A stretch of DNA of 64,000 nt from Desulfatibacillum alkenivorans DSM 16219 (GTDB lineage: Bacteria > Desulfobacterota > Desulfobacteria > Desulfobacterales > Desulfatibacillaceae). Shown here piece after piece: positions 1 through 8,260 of the stretch (its first letter is position 1; each line of letters starts with the position of its first letter). The translations under genes were made by a program, and so were the position numbers. The notes beneath the pieces were generated by a model. It did no database searches and had not been told where the DNA came from. It worked only from the letters and a program-made list of their open reading frames with translations. Location: the NCBI RefSeq assembly GCF_900142135.1, contig NZ_FQZU01000022.1, positions 1 to 64,000 of the forward strand, written 5' to 3'.

Positions 1-1
1 C

Positions 2-406
2 CATCGTCAAAATACAGCCATGGGCGATCACAAGGATCGCCCCTACGGCGACAAGGATCATACCGACATGGGCGATCTCAAGGATCGCCCCTACGGCGGC
101 GGCGCGAATCGCCCGAGCGGTACACTGCCGGATACTGTAGGGCGCCTCATACAGGGCTTTAAATCAATAACTACGCATCAATATACGGTGGGCGTCAAAC
201 AATCCGATTGGCCCCGATTCAATAGCAAACTGTGGCAACGCAATTATTATGAACATATCGTCCGTGATCAAAACTCATTTAATCTCATCCGGGAATACAT
301 TGTGAACAATCCTGCGCAATGGCTCTTTGACAGAGAACATCCTGAATACACGATAATAGGCTCACAATCTGAATCTTTAACGGAGAAAGAACCGTGGCGG
401 GTTTAA
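2..406 (+). CDS. REP-associated tyrosine transposase (RAYT, IS200-like Y1 family), 5'-truncated by window edge
   Basis: The frame is open to the left edge, so the real start and the HUH motif lie outside the window. The visible part holds the typical C-terminal block of RAYT proteins: [12 protein letters not shown], then [13 protein letters not shown] and [11 protein letters not shown]. RAYTs are single-strand transposases that act on REP hairpins next to a GTAG/CTAC tetranucleotide. The stretch before the conserved block (residues about 8-33 of the visible part) is encoded by two hairpins of the REP type and reads GDHKDRPYG and GDLKDRPYG. The gene overlaps the hsdR start by 13 nt, so it sits inside a restriction operon, presumably between hsdR and hsdM/hsdS genes upstream. 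Whether the catalytic half is intact cannot be seen. Confidence 0.8.
   Translation, partial: HRQNTAMGDHKDRPYGDKDHTDMGDLKDRPYGGGANRPSGTLPDTVGRLIQGFKSITTHQYTVGVKQSDWPRFNSKLWQRNYYEHIVRDQNSFNLIREYIVNNPAQWLFDREHPEYTIIGSQSESLTEKEPWRV
22..94 (+). repeat. Two REP-like hairpins inside the RAYT reading frame
   Basis: Two copies lie at 22-46 and 70-94. Each has 8-bp arms GGGCGATC / GATCGCCC around a 5-nt loop (ACAAG or TCAAG) and is followed directly by CTAC. They are translated in frame as GDxKDRPYG. The hairpin-plus-CTAC layout is the same as in the intergenic repeats near 15.2, 42.0 and 43.5 kb. Confidence 0.8.
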
Positions 407-3400
407 ATGAATCTCATCTCGAAAACATCGCCTTGAACTGGTTTCAAGACCTTGGGTTTGAATTAATTCACGGCCCGGACATAGCCCCGGACGAAGCCCA
501 GGCCGAAAGAGCGGATTACAGCCAGGTGGTTTTACAGAACCGGCTGGCCCGGGCCGTGGACGCAATCAACCCGCATATTCCGGGCGGCGCCCGGGAGGAA
601 GCCATCCGGCAGGCCCTGACAACACAGTCCCCGTCTTTGGTGGGTAACAACCATGCTTTTCATCGGTTGCTGGTGGAAGGCGTCCCGGTTTCCTATCAGA
701 ACAAGGAAGGCGGCACGGTCCATGATTACGCCCGGCTGATTGATTTTGAACATCCCCTTGCAAACGATTTTACAGCGGTCAACCAGTTTACCGTGGAAGA
801 AGGCCAGAACAAACGCAGGCCGGACATTGTGCTGTTTATCAACGGCCTGCCCCTGGCTGTATTGGAGTTGAAGAATCCCGCCAGCCAGGAAGCCACCATC
901 TGGACCGCCTTCAACCAGTTGCAAACCTACAAGGAACAAATCCCTTCCCTGTTCATCTATAATCAGGTGCTGGTGATCTCTGACGGCCTGGACGCCCGGG
1001 TGGGCTCCCTGACCGCCAACAAGGAATGGTTCATGCCCTGGCGCACCATTGAAGGGGAAAACCTGGCCCCGGAATCCATGCTCAAGCTGGAGGTATTGGT
1101 TAGAGGGCTGTTCGATAAAGAGCGGTTCCTGGACTACATACGCCATTTTATTGTGTTTGACGAAGACAAGGCCGGGACCGTCAAAAAGATCGCCGGGTAT
1201 CATCAATTCCACGCCGCCAACCGGGCTGTGGAAACCACGGCGGAGGCGTCCTCTAAATACGGGGACAGGCGGGCCGGGGTGGTCTGGCACACCCAGGGTT
1301 CGGGTAAAAGTCTGACCATGGCTTTTTATGCGGGCAAGCTGATTCTCCATCCTGCCATGGAAAATCCCACGGTGGTGGTCATTACGGACCGGAACGACCT
1401 GGACGACCAATTATTCAGCAACTTCGCCCATTGCCACGAACTTTTGCGCCAGCAGCCCAAAAAAGCCGATAGCAGGGAGCATTTAAGGGATCTCTTAAGC
1501 GTGGACTCGGGTGGCGTAATCTTTACCACGGTTCATAAGTTTTTTCCCGAGGACAGGGGCGGCAAGCATCCCGAGCTTTCGCCAAGAAGAAACATTGTGG
1601 TCATTGCCGACGAGGCCCACCGGAGCCAGTACGATTTTATTGACGGGTTCGCCCGGCACATGCGCGACGCCCTGCCCAACGCCTCGTTTATCGGGTTTAC
1701 CGGCACGCCCATTGAAACGGCGGATAAAAACACCCTGGCCGTGTTCGGGGATCACATCAGCATATACGACATCCAGCGCGCCCAGAGGGACGGCGCCACG
1801 GTTCCCATCTATTACGAAAGCAGGCTGGCCCGGATCGAACTGGACGAAAGGGAAAAGCCCTCCCTGGATTCGGAGTTCGAGGAAGCCACCGAAGGGGAGG
1901 AACTGGAAGGCAAGGAGCGCCTGAAAAGCAAATGGGCGGCTTTGGAATCCCTGGTGGGCGCGGAAAAACGCATCGGCCTGGTGGCCCGGGATCTGGTGGA
2001 TCATTGGGAAAGCCGCCTGGAAGCCATGGACGGCAAGGCCATGATCGTGTGCATGAGCCGCCGCATTTGCGTGGATTTGTATAACGCCATCACCAAGCTA
2101 AGGCCCGGCTGGCGGGACTCGGAAGATAAGAACGGAACCATAAAAATTGTCATGACCGGCTCGGCCTCCGATCCCCTGGACTGGCAGGAGCATATCCGCA
2201 CCAAAGGCCGCAGGGAGGAACTGGCCAACCGGTTCAAGGAGCCGGACGATCCGTTTAAAATTGTCATTGTTCGGGACATGTGGCTGACCGGGTTTGACGC
2301 CCCGTGCCTTCATACCATGTACGTGGACAAGCCCATGCGCGGCCACGGCCTGATGCAGGCCATCGCCCGGGTGAATAGGGTTTTCAAGGATAAGCCGGGG
2401 GGCCTGGTTGTGGATTATCTGGGCATTGCCGAGCATTTGAAATTCGCCCTGGCCCAATACACCCAAAGCGGCGGCAGGGGGAAAACCACGGTGGATCAAG
2501 CCGCCGCAGTGGCCCTCATGCTGGAAAAGCACGAAATTTGCTGCGGGCTTTTCCACGGCTTTAACTGGAGCGCCTGGACCAAAGACGATCCGGCTAAAAA
2601 GCTGGCCCTGCTTCCGGCCGCCCAGGAGCATATCCTGGGCCAGGACAAAGGCAAGGAACGGCTGCTAAAAGAGGTTTCGGAGCTGTCCAAGGCTTTCGCC
2701 CTGTCCGTCCCTCACGAGGAAACCAAGAACATTCGGAACAACGTGGCTTTCTTCCAGGCGGTGCGGGCCGCCCTGGCCAAGTCCTCGCCGGGATCTCCGG
2801 TCAATCCCCAGGATATGGAAATGGCGGTCAGACAGTTGGTTTCCAAGGCCGTGGTCTCGGACGGCGTTTTGGACATTTACGACGCCGCAGGCCTGGACAA
2901 GCCGGACATCACGATTTTATCCGACAAGTTTTTGGAGGAAGTCCGGCAGATGAAATTCAAGAATCTTGCCGTGGAAACCCTGCGAAAACTCCTGGACGGG
3001 GAAATTAAACAACGCAAAAAGAAAAGCCTTGTCCAGGCCCGGTCCTTTGCCGAAATGCTGGAAAAAAGCATCCAGGCCTACCAAAACAGGACCATCCAGG
3101 CATCCGTGGTCATCGAAGAACTGATCGCCCTGGCCAAGGAAATGAAGGAAGCCGACAAGCGCGGGGAAGCCTTAAACCTGACCATGGAGGAAGTGGCTTT
3201 TTACGACGCCCTGGAAACCAACGACAGCGCCGTCAAAGTCCTGGGGGATGATAATTTGCGGATCATCGCCAAGGAGCTGCTGATCACGGTCAGGAAAAAC
3301 GCCACTATTGACTGGACAATGAAGGAAAGCGTCCGGGCCAAGCTGCGGGTGATGGTCAAACGAATTCTCCGCAAGCACGGCTATCCGCCGGACAAACAGG

Positions 3401-3462
3401 AAAAGGCCGTCCTGACCATCATCGAACAAGCCGAACTGATCACCACCGATTGGGCGGAGTGA
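394..3462 (+). CDS. hsdR: Type I restriction endonuclease, R (restriction/translocase) subunit
   Basis: This is the motor and nuclease subunit of a type I restriction-modification complex; it translocates DNA with ATP and cleaves far from the recognition site. The 1022-residue length is normal. The nuclease domain shows a PD-(D/E)xK arrangement, RRPDIVLF (D144) and LAVLELKNP (E158-K160). The helicase motor follows with Walker A TQGSGKS (residues 300-306), DEAH (406-409) and GFTGTPIE (about 434-441). The start is GTG at 394, preceded by an AACGGAGAAAG ribosome site. HsdM and HsdS, which are needed for function, are not in the window and are expected to the left beyond the RAYT gene. Confidence 0.95.
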   Translation: MAGLNESHLENIALNWFQDLGFELIHGPDIAPDEAQAERADYSQVVLQNRLARAVDAINPHIPGGAREEAIRQALTTQSPSLVGNNHAFHRLLVEGVPVSYQNKEGGTVHDYARLIDFEHPLANDFTAVNQFTVEEGQNKRRPDIVLFINGLPLAVLELKNPASQEATIWTAFNQLQTYKEQIPSLFIYNQVLVISDGLDARVGSLTANKEWFMPWRTIEGENLAPESMLKLEVLVRGLFDKERFLDYIRHFIVFDEDKAGTVKKIAGYHQFHAANRAVETTAEASSKYGDRRAGVVWHTQGSGKSLTMAFYAGKLILHPAMENPTVVVITDRNDLDDQLFSNFAHCHELLRQQPKKADSREHLRDLLSVDSGGVIFTTVHKFFPEDRGGKHPELSPRRNIVVIADEAHRSQYDFIDGFARHMRDALPNASFIGFTGTPIETADKNTLAVFGDHISIYDIQRAQRDGATVPIYYESRLARIELDEREKPSLDSEFEEATEGEELEGKERLKSKWAALESLVGAEKRIGLVARDLVDHWESRLEAMDGKAMIVCMSRRICVDLYNAITKLRPGWRDSEDKNGTIKIVMTGSASDPLDWQEHIRTKGRREELANRFKEPDDPFKIVIVRDMWLTGFDAPCLHTMYVDKPMRGHGLMQAIARVNRVFKDKPGGLVVDYLGIAEHLKFALAQYTQSGGRGKTTVDQAAAVALMLEKHEICCGLFHGFNWSAWTKDDPAKKLALLPAAQEHILGQDKGKERLLKEVSELSKAFALSVPHEETKNIRNNVAFFQAVRAALAKSSPGSPVNPQDMEMAVRQLVSKAVVSDGVLDIYDAAGLDKPDITILSDKFLEEVRQMKFKNLAVETLRKLLDGEIKQRKKKSLVQARSFAEMLEKSIQAYQNRTIQASVVIEELIALAKEMKEADKRGEALNLTMEEVAFYDALETNDSAVKVLGDDNLRIIAKELLITVRKNATIDWTMKESVRAKLRVMVKRILRKHGYPPDKQEKAVLTIIEQAELITTDWAE

Positions 3463-3484
3463 TAATAATCTTTCATAAAGCTAT

Positions 3485-3560
3485 CCCCCTGCGCGCAGCG
3501 CCATTTTAGGTTTCTTGCGGAGCTTTTTTGTAAAAAAGCGACCCGCCGAAAGCAAAATTT
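3485..3560 (+). repeat. Composite intergenic repeat, copy A (diverged)
   Basis: It begins with CCCCCTGCGCGCAGCGCCAT, shared with copies at 3688 and 15417. It then carries a different hairpin, GCTTTTTT / AAAAAAGC with a 2-nt loop (3522-3539), and ends in a CCGCC-rich stretch. It lies just after hsdR and could work as its terminator. The gap 3463-3797 otherwise holds copy B (3688-3754) and no gene. Confidence 0.6.
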
Positions 3561-3687
3561 TCTCGTTTTTTAAATATGTTATTTCTCAAACGTCAAACGT
3601 AGATTTGACCCCATTGCTTTGTCGCTACATGGCTTCCTGAGACCTCAAAGGGGGATTAATCCTTTTTGGGGTTTCATGCTCTCTACG

Positions 3688-3754
3688 CCCCCTGCGCGCA
3701 GCGCCATTTTAAAAAGTTTTGATCCAACTTTTTCAAAAGTTGGCCGCCGGAGGC
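3688..3754 (+). repeat. Composite intergenic repeat, copy B
   Basis: Same header as copy A, followed by AAAAAGTTTTGAT and a hairpin with 9-bp arms CCAACTTTT / AAAAGTTGG around TC, then GCCGCCGGAGGC. Copy C at 15417 has the same layout, with a compensated base-pair change in the stem. The element sits in the convergent gap between hsdR and the YihY gene, so it may also stop transcription. Confidence 0.75.
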
Positions 3755-3797
3755 TAAAAACTCTTTCTTTTTTTATCTATTCTCTTTTGTCCTTCTT

Positions 3798-5150
3798 TCA
3801 ATCTTCTTCTTTGCTTGGCGTTTTAAAGGGTTTATTGGCCGGGGATTGCTTCATGGCTTGGCTGAAGTGGTCCAGGGCGTCTCTTGCATTGTCTGCGATG
3901 GGGTTTTCGGTTTGGTTAAAGCTGGAGGTTCCTACTTGTTCCAGGCGTTCCAGGACGAGTTGGGTGGTGAGGGCGTCCGGGTCCATGCCAGGGAGGTATG
4001 CGGGGTGTTTGTTTGAGGATTTAACGGGGACCACGAGCCCTGCTTGTTGGAGCATGGCCAGGACCTCGGCGGTGAGGCTTCTTGGCAGATCCAGGATGTA
4101 TGAAATTTGGTCTTCGGTGTGCTGGCCGTCTCCGGCCGTGAAGCTATGGACGATCAGCTCCATAATTTGCAATGCGGCGTATTTCTTGAGAAAAAAGCTG
4201 GTTTTGCGAAGGGTTGGGGAAAAATCGTTATCCCGGGAGTGCTGGTGCGCAAAGGCGATTTCCGCTCCGAACAGGACGATCACCCACGACATGTACAGCC
4301 ATATGAGGAATAGGGGCAGGGCCGCGAAGCTGCCGTAAATGGCGTTGTTCCGGGCAACGCCCACCTGGAATTCGATGTAAAACCGTTGAAAAAGCTGAAA
4401 TGCGCTGCCCGCCACAATGCCGGCCACGATGCCCGAGGTCCAGCTGACGGAACCGTTGGGCATGAATATGTACAGGCAGGAAAACAGGACCCAGATCATG
4501 GCGAAGGGCAGGAAGAACAGCAGGGTAAACTGGATGATATCGCCCACGTTCTGCAAAAAGGCCCATTGGGTATAGGCTTCTATCTGGCTGGCGATGAGCA
4601 CCTGTGCGCTGCTGGCGGGGAGCCATAGCACGGGCATAAGCAGGGCCACAGCCAGGTAATCGATGACCTTGCGGGCCTGGCTTCTGCCTTTGGCGAAACC
4701 CCAAATCTGGTTGAAGGCCATTTCGATGTTACCGAACAGGCGAATGACGGTCCACAGCAAAAGCAGCATCCACAGGCCGTTGACCACGCCGCCCTTGGTA
4801 TTGGACAGCATGGCCTTGGCGAATTCCAGGACCTTTGTCAGAACAAGCTCCTGGCCTCCGAATTCGTGAAGCAGCAGTTCTTCGATCCGGGCCTCGAAGC
4901 CCATGCCCCGGGCGATGCCCATGATCATGGCCAATAGCGGCACTATGCCCAACAGCGAATAATAGGTCAGGGCCGAAGCGCGCATCCAGCAGTTGTCCCG
5001 CAAAAAGTCGTTCACTGCCAGAGCGGGCACGCGCAGAAACCGGACTCCCAGGGCTTTGTACCGGGGCAGGCTCCGGGTTTTGATCTCCCAGAGGTCTTGT
5101 TTGAAAAAGCGGTATGGCTGATGGACGAGCTTTTGAAGAATACCGTTCAT
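3798..5150 (-). CDS. YihY/BrkB family inner-membrane protein
   Basis: A 450-residue integral membrane protein of the YihY (UPF0761) family, once misnamed ribonuclease BN; the molecular function is not settled. Family hallmarks are RASALTYYSLLGIVPLLAMIM near residues 57-77, a WTVIRLFGNIEMAFNQIW block, and several later hydrophobic segments ending in LIWLYMSWVIVLFGAEIAFA. The C-terminal ~150 residues are soluble and include a winged-helix-like stretch (SYILDLPRSLTAEVLAMLQQAGLVV), an extension seen in some family members. The gene is alone on this strand; its upstream region faces the etf operon. The ribosome site is weak, so the exact start is less certain than the family. Confidence 0.85.
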   Translation of the reverse strand: MNGILQKLVHQPYRFFKQDLWEIKTRSLPRYKALGVRFLRVPALAVNDFLRDNCWMRASALTYYSLLGIVPLLAMIMGIARGMGFEARIEELLLHEFGGQELVLTKVLEFAKAMLSNTKGGVVNGLWMLLLLWTVIRLFGNIEMAFNQIWGFAKGRSQARKVIDYLAVALLMPVLWLPASSAQVLIASQIEAYTQWAFLQNVGDIIQFTLLFFLPFAMIWVLFSCLYIFMPNGSVSWTSGIVAGIVAGSAFQLFQRFYIEFQVGVARNNAIYGSFAALPLFLIWLYMSWVIVLFGAEIAFAHQHSRDNDFSPTLRKTSFFLKKYAALQIMELIVHSFTAGDGQHTEDQISYILDLPRSLTAEVLAMLQQAGLVVPVKSSNKHPAYLPGMDPDALTTQLVLERLEQVGTSSFNQTENPIADNARDALDHFSQAMKQSPANKPFKTPSKEED

Positions 5151-5325
5151 AACTTAGGCTCCCGGCCTGAAGATTCGGGCTATGTCTGAAAAATGCCGTT
5201 GGAAAACTTGCTGAAACCAATTCGCGTTTGCTATGATTACCGGGTTTGTCCCTGGTATACAACGGTTTGGGAAACAGGGTCAAATCCTTAGCCGATAATT
5301 TTTTGGTTCAACACAAGGAGTTGCA

Positions 5326-6096
5326 ATGAAGATTCTGGTTTGCGTGAAGCAGGTCCCGGATCCCGAGGTGGACCTGGAGTTGACTCCGGACGGCCGGGTC
5401 ACGCCCAAGAGGGATTCGTATGTCATGAACCGCCTGGACGAATACGCCATGGAAGAAGCCATGCGCCTGGCGGAATCCATGGACGGAGTCCAGGTGGAAG
5501 CCGTCACGGTAGGCCCGGAGGAGGCCGAGGCCTCCCTGCGCCGGGCCTTGGCCATGGGCGCCGTCCACGGAATATTCATCCCGGTGGACGAAGACCGGGC
5601 GCTGACTTCCTTTGAAACCGCGTCCCTGATTGCCTCGGCCGTTAAAGATAAAAACTACGACCTGATTATGTGCGGGGTCATGTCCGAGGACGAAATGGCC
5701 GGCGCCGTAGGGCCCATGATCGCGGGCATCCTGGATTTGCCGTGGGTTACGTCCGCCATATCACTGGAAAAGCCTGCGGATAAAAACGCCGTGGCCGTCC
5801 TGCGGGAGGGAGAAGGCGGCGTTCAGGAAACCGTCGAGCTGACCTTGCCCGCCCTGGCGACCATCCAGAGCGGAACCCGCCAGCCCCGATATCCCAGCCT
5901 GAGCAACATGATGCGGGCCAACAAGCAGGAATTGGAAGTGGTCGGACCGTCAGGCCAGTCACCCAGTAGACCAGTTGACCAAATCCTGGGCGCGGCGCCT
6001 CCCAAGCAAAAAGGCCAGGGAGTCTTCCTGGAAGGCTCCACCGCGGAAAAAGCCCGGCAGTTGGTTTCCATCCTGAAAGAGAGGGCACTGTTATGA
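5326..6096 (+). CDS. etfB: Electron transfer flavoprotein beta subunit
   Basis: The small subunit of the Etf heterodimer, which carries electrons between acyl-CoA or other flavin dehydrogenases and the quinone pool or a bifurcating partner. The N terminus MKILVCVKQVPDPE is diagnostic, and the 256-residue length is typical. The later segment LPALATIQSGTRQPRYPSLS is the usual beta-subunit signature region. The start is preceded by AAGGAG 6 nt upstream. It overlaps etfA by 4 nt (ATGA), so the two are translationally coupled. Its dehydrogenase partner is not adjacent. Confidence 0.95.
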   Translation: MKILVCVKQVPDPEVDLELTPDGRVTPKRDSYVMNRLDEYAMEEAMRLAESMDGVQVEAVTVGPEEAEASLRRALAMGAVHGIFIPVDEDRALTSFETASLIASAVKDKNYDLIMCGVMSEDEMAGAVGPMIAGILDLPWVTSAISLEKPADKNAVAVLREGEGGVQETVELTLPALATIQSGTRQPRYPSLSNMMRANKQELEVVGPSGQSPSRPVDQILGAAPPKQKGQGVFLEGSTAEKARQLVSILKERALL

Positions 6097-7061
6097 GTTC
6101 GAACGTCAAAAAAGCCCTTGTGGTCGCGGAGCACAAGGAAGGCCAGATAACCCCCGCAACCCTGGAATGCGTGGAATGCGCCCGCATCCTTGCGGGATCA
6201 TTGGAAAATGTGCAGGCCGTGGTTCTGGCGAAAAACGCCGGGGCCGCTGCGGCCCAGGTTGCGGAATTCGGCGTGCAGGTTCTTGGATTTTCAGGCGAAT
6301 CCCTGGAGCACTACACCGGCGAGGCCTTCCGGAACGCCGTGCTGGAAGCCGCGGAAACGGACGATTTCGCCTATATCGTATTGCCCCACACCTCCCTTGG
6401 CATGGACCTGGGGCCGGCCCTGGCCGCCAAATGGGGCGCTTCGTTTATATCGGGCGCCATGGAGGTCAAGCCGGAGGAAAACACCTTTATCCGTCCGGTT
6501 TTTAACGGAAAATTCTCCCAGGAAATCAAGCCCATGGCCGACAAGGTGGTGGTCGGGGCGCTTCCCGGCAGCTTCGGCCAGGTGGAAAAGGCCTCTGCTC
6601 CGGGCGAGGTAACCCTTAAGGATTACGACAAATCCCCGAAAGGAACTTTGTACGTGGGCGCGGAGGAGACCGAGGGCGCGGACCTGGGGCTGGCCCAGGC
6701 CCAGGTGGTGATTTGCGCCGGGCGCGGCATGGGCTCGGAGGAAAACATTGAGCTGGTGGAGGAAGCCGCGGCTTTGTTCTCCCGGTCGGCCGTGGCGGGC
6801 TCGCGCATCGCCTGCGACATGGGCTGGCTGCCTTACAAGGCACAAATCGGCGTGACCGGCCAGACCGTGGCGCCCAAGTTTTACATGGGGTGCGGCGTGT
6901 CCGGGGCCTTTCAACACGTGGTGGGCATGAGCGGATCCCAGTTTGTGGTTTCCGTCAACACCGACCCCCAAGCGCCGATTTTCTCCATTTCGGACTACTG
7001 CATTGTGGAGGACGCCATGGAGTTTTTGCCCGCTTTTGTGGCTGCCGTGAAGGAAGAATAG
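6093..7061 (+). CDS. etfA: Electron transfer flavoprotein alpha subunit
   Basis: The FAD-binding large subunit that pairs with EtfB. The C-terminal FAD domain is clear: CAGRGMGSEEN, then GWLPYKAQIGVTGQTVAPK, then GCGVSGAFQHVVGM and VNTDPQAPIFSISDYCIVED. The length of 322 residues is usual. No ferredoxin-like extension is present. Translation is coupled to etfB by an ATGA overlap. In a beta-oxidising anaerobe this pair would serve acyl-CoA dehydrogenases encoded elsewhere. Confidence 0.95.
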   Translation: MSSNVKKALVVAEHKEGQITPATLECVECARILAGSLENVQAVVLAKNAGAAAAQVAEFGVQVLGFSGESLEHYTGEAFRNAVLEAAETDDFAYIVLPHTSLGMDLGPALAAKWGASFISGAMEVKPEENTFIRPVFNGKFSQEIKPMADKVVVGALPGSFGQVEKASAPGEVTLKDYDKSPKGTLYVGAEETEGADLGLAQAQVVICAGRGMGSEENIELVEEAAALFSRSAVAGSRIACDMGWLPYKAQIGVTGQTVAPKFYMGCGVSGAFQHVVGMSGSQFVVSVNTDPQAPIFSISDYCIVEDAMEFLPAFVAAVKEE

Positions 7062-7157
7062 TTGCAATTCCGTCCAGATTGCCGGACGGGGCAACCGGGG
7101 GGACGGGTGGAGTCAGCTGCGCCAAAGCGCTTGCTTTAGGCGCATAGTCAGGAAGTT

Positions 7158-7886
7158 ATGGATAGAATGCTGCCCATATTGATTATCAAGACCGGCGGAA
7201 CCTTTCCCGAAACCCGGGAGAAATTCGGAGATTTCGAAGACTGGACCCTGCATTACGCGGGCCTCTCCCAGGATCAGGTTATGATCGTGGATTTCCGGGA
7301 GGACGTTCCCCTGCCGGAGATGGGGACCTTTTCCGGGGCCATCATGACCGGCTCCCATTCCATGGTCACGGACCCCGACCCGTGGATTTTGCGCACCGAA
7401 GCCTTTATCCGGCGGATTATTGAAGAAAACGTTCCGTTTTTGGGAGTCTGTTTCGGCCATCAGCTCCTGGGGCGGGCGGCGGGCGGCAAGGCCGGGAACA
7501 ACCCCAAGGGCAAGGAAGTGGGAACCAAGGAAATTTTTGGAACCGCCGAGACGGCGTCCGACCTTTTGTTCCAGGACATGCCGCCCAAATACTTCGGCCA
7601 CGCCACCCACACCCAGGCGATTCTGGATCTGCCGGAAGGCGCCGTGCTTTTGGCGTATAATAATTTCGAGCCTCACCACGCCATTCGGGTTGGAGAGCGG
7701 GCCTGGGGCCTGCAATTCCACCCGGAATTCTCCACCGAGCATATGCACGAGTACATCGATTTTCAGGCCGAGGCCTTGAAAAAGCAAGGAGAGGACATTG
7801 CCGCCCTTCACGCCCAGACCCGCGAGACAGGCCCGTCCCATGGCCTGCTCAAGCGGTTCGTCAAGGTTGCCGCCGGGGAAATTTGA
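7158..7886 (+). CDS. Class I glutamine amidotransferase-domain protein (GMP synthase-like)
   Basis: A stand-alone 242-residue class I glutamine amidotransferase domain. The nucleophile elbow is GVCFGHQLLG with Cys98, and the catalytic pair is His188/Glu190 in LQFHPEFS. It lacks the synthetase half of GuaA, so the acceptor substrate is unknown; related stand-alone proteins act as gamma-glutamyl hydrolases or amidotransferases. It follows etfA by 96 nt on the same strand (a small CCGTCC/GGACGG hairpin lies between) and is closed by the terminator at 7929, so it may share the etf transcript. A functional link with Etf is not evident. Confidence 0.85.
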   Translation: MDRMLPILIIKTGGTFPETREKFGDFEDWTLHYAGLSQDQVMIVDFREDVPLPEMGTFSGAIMTGSHSMVTDPDPWILRTEAFIRRIIEENVPFLGVCFGHQLLGRAAGGKAGNNPKGKEVGTKEIFGTAETASDLLFQDMPPKYFGHATHTQAILDLPEGAVLLAYNNFEPHHAIRVGERAWGLQFHPEFSTEHMHEYIDFQAEALKKQGEDIAALHAQTRETGPSHGLLKRFVKVAAGEI

Positions 7887-7928
7887 GCATCTTCCTATTG
7901 CGGCGCCGAGTGAGCAAATAGTTTCTTA

Positions 7929-7960
7929 AAAGGGGCCGAGCGTCCGGCCCCTTTGTAATA
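7929..7960 (+). terminator. Rho-independent terminator after the etf/amidotransferase genes
   Basis: Perfect 10-bp arms AAAGGGGCCG / CGGCCCCTTT (7929-7938 and 7945-7954) with a 6-nt loop; the last three stem bases are Ts but no long T tract follows. The rest of the gap 7887-8260 is AT-rich. It has a -10-like TATACT at 8012 that could serve the RHS gene, but no convincing -35. Confidence 0.75.
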
Positions 7961-8260
7961 AAGACAAACAAAACTTTCGACAAAAAATACTTCAACAGTT
8001 AAGAAATTGGATATACTATAACAACCTTGGTATTTTGCCGTAATTTTGAAGCAAATCCCATTGTATTATTGATCTCGCCCGCCTTTCTTTCAGCCTGGTT
8101 TATTGGTTTTTAACTAATACAGCATTATTTTTCTTTTTGGTTATAAAAAAAAGATGTATTTTCTACGTCATGTCCGCCTCTGGCCAATGCATTGAAGAGA
8201 ACTTTGCACAGGTTTGAAGCTGCGGCATCCATTCTTACACTTCTTTTAGGGTCGGTATAA

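Noticed and set aside
3619-4338. 239-codon plus-strand open frame over the YihY gene
   Set aside because: It runs antisense through the conserved YihY coding region and begins in repeat sequence.
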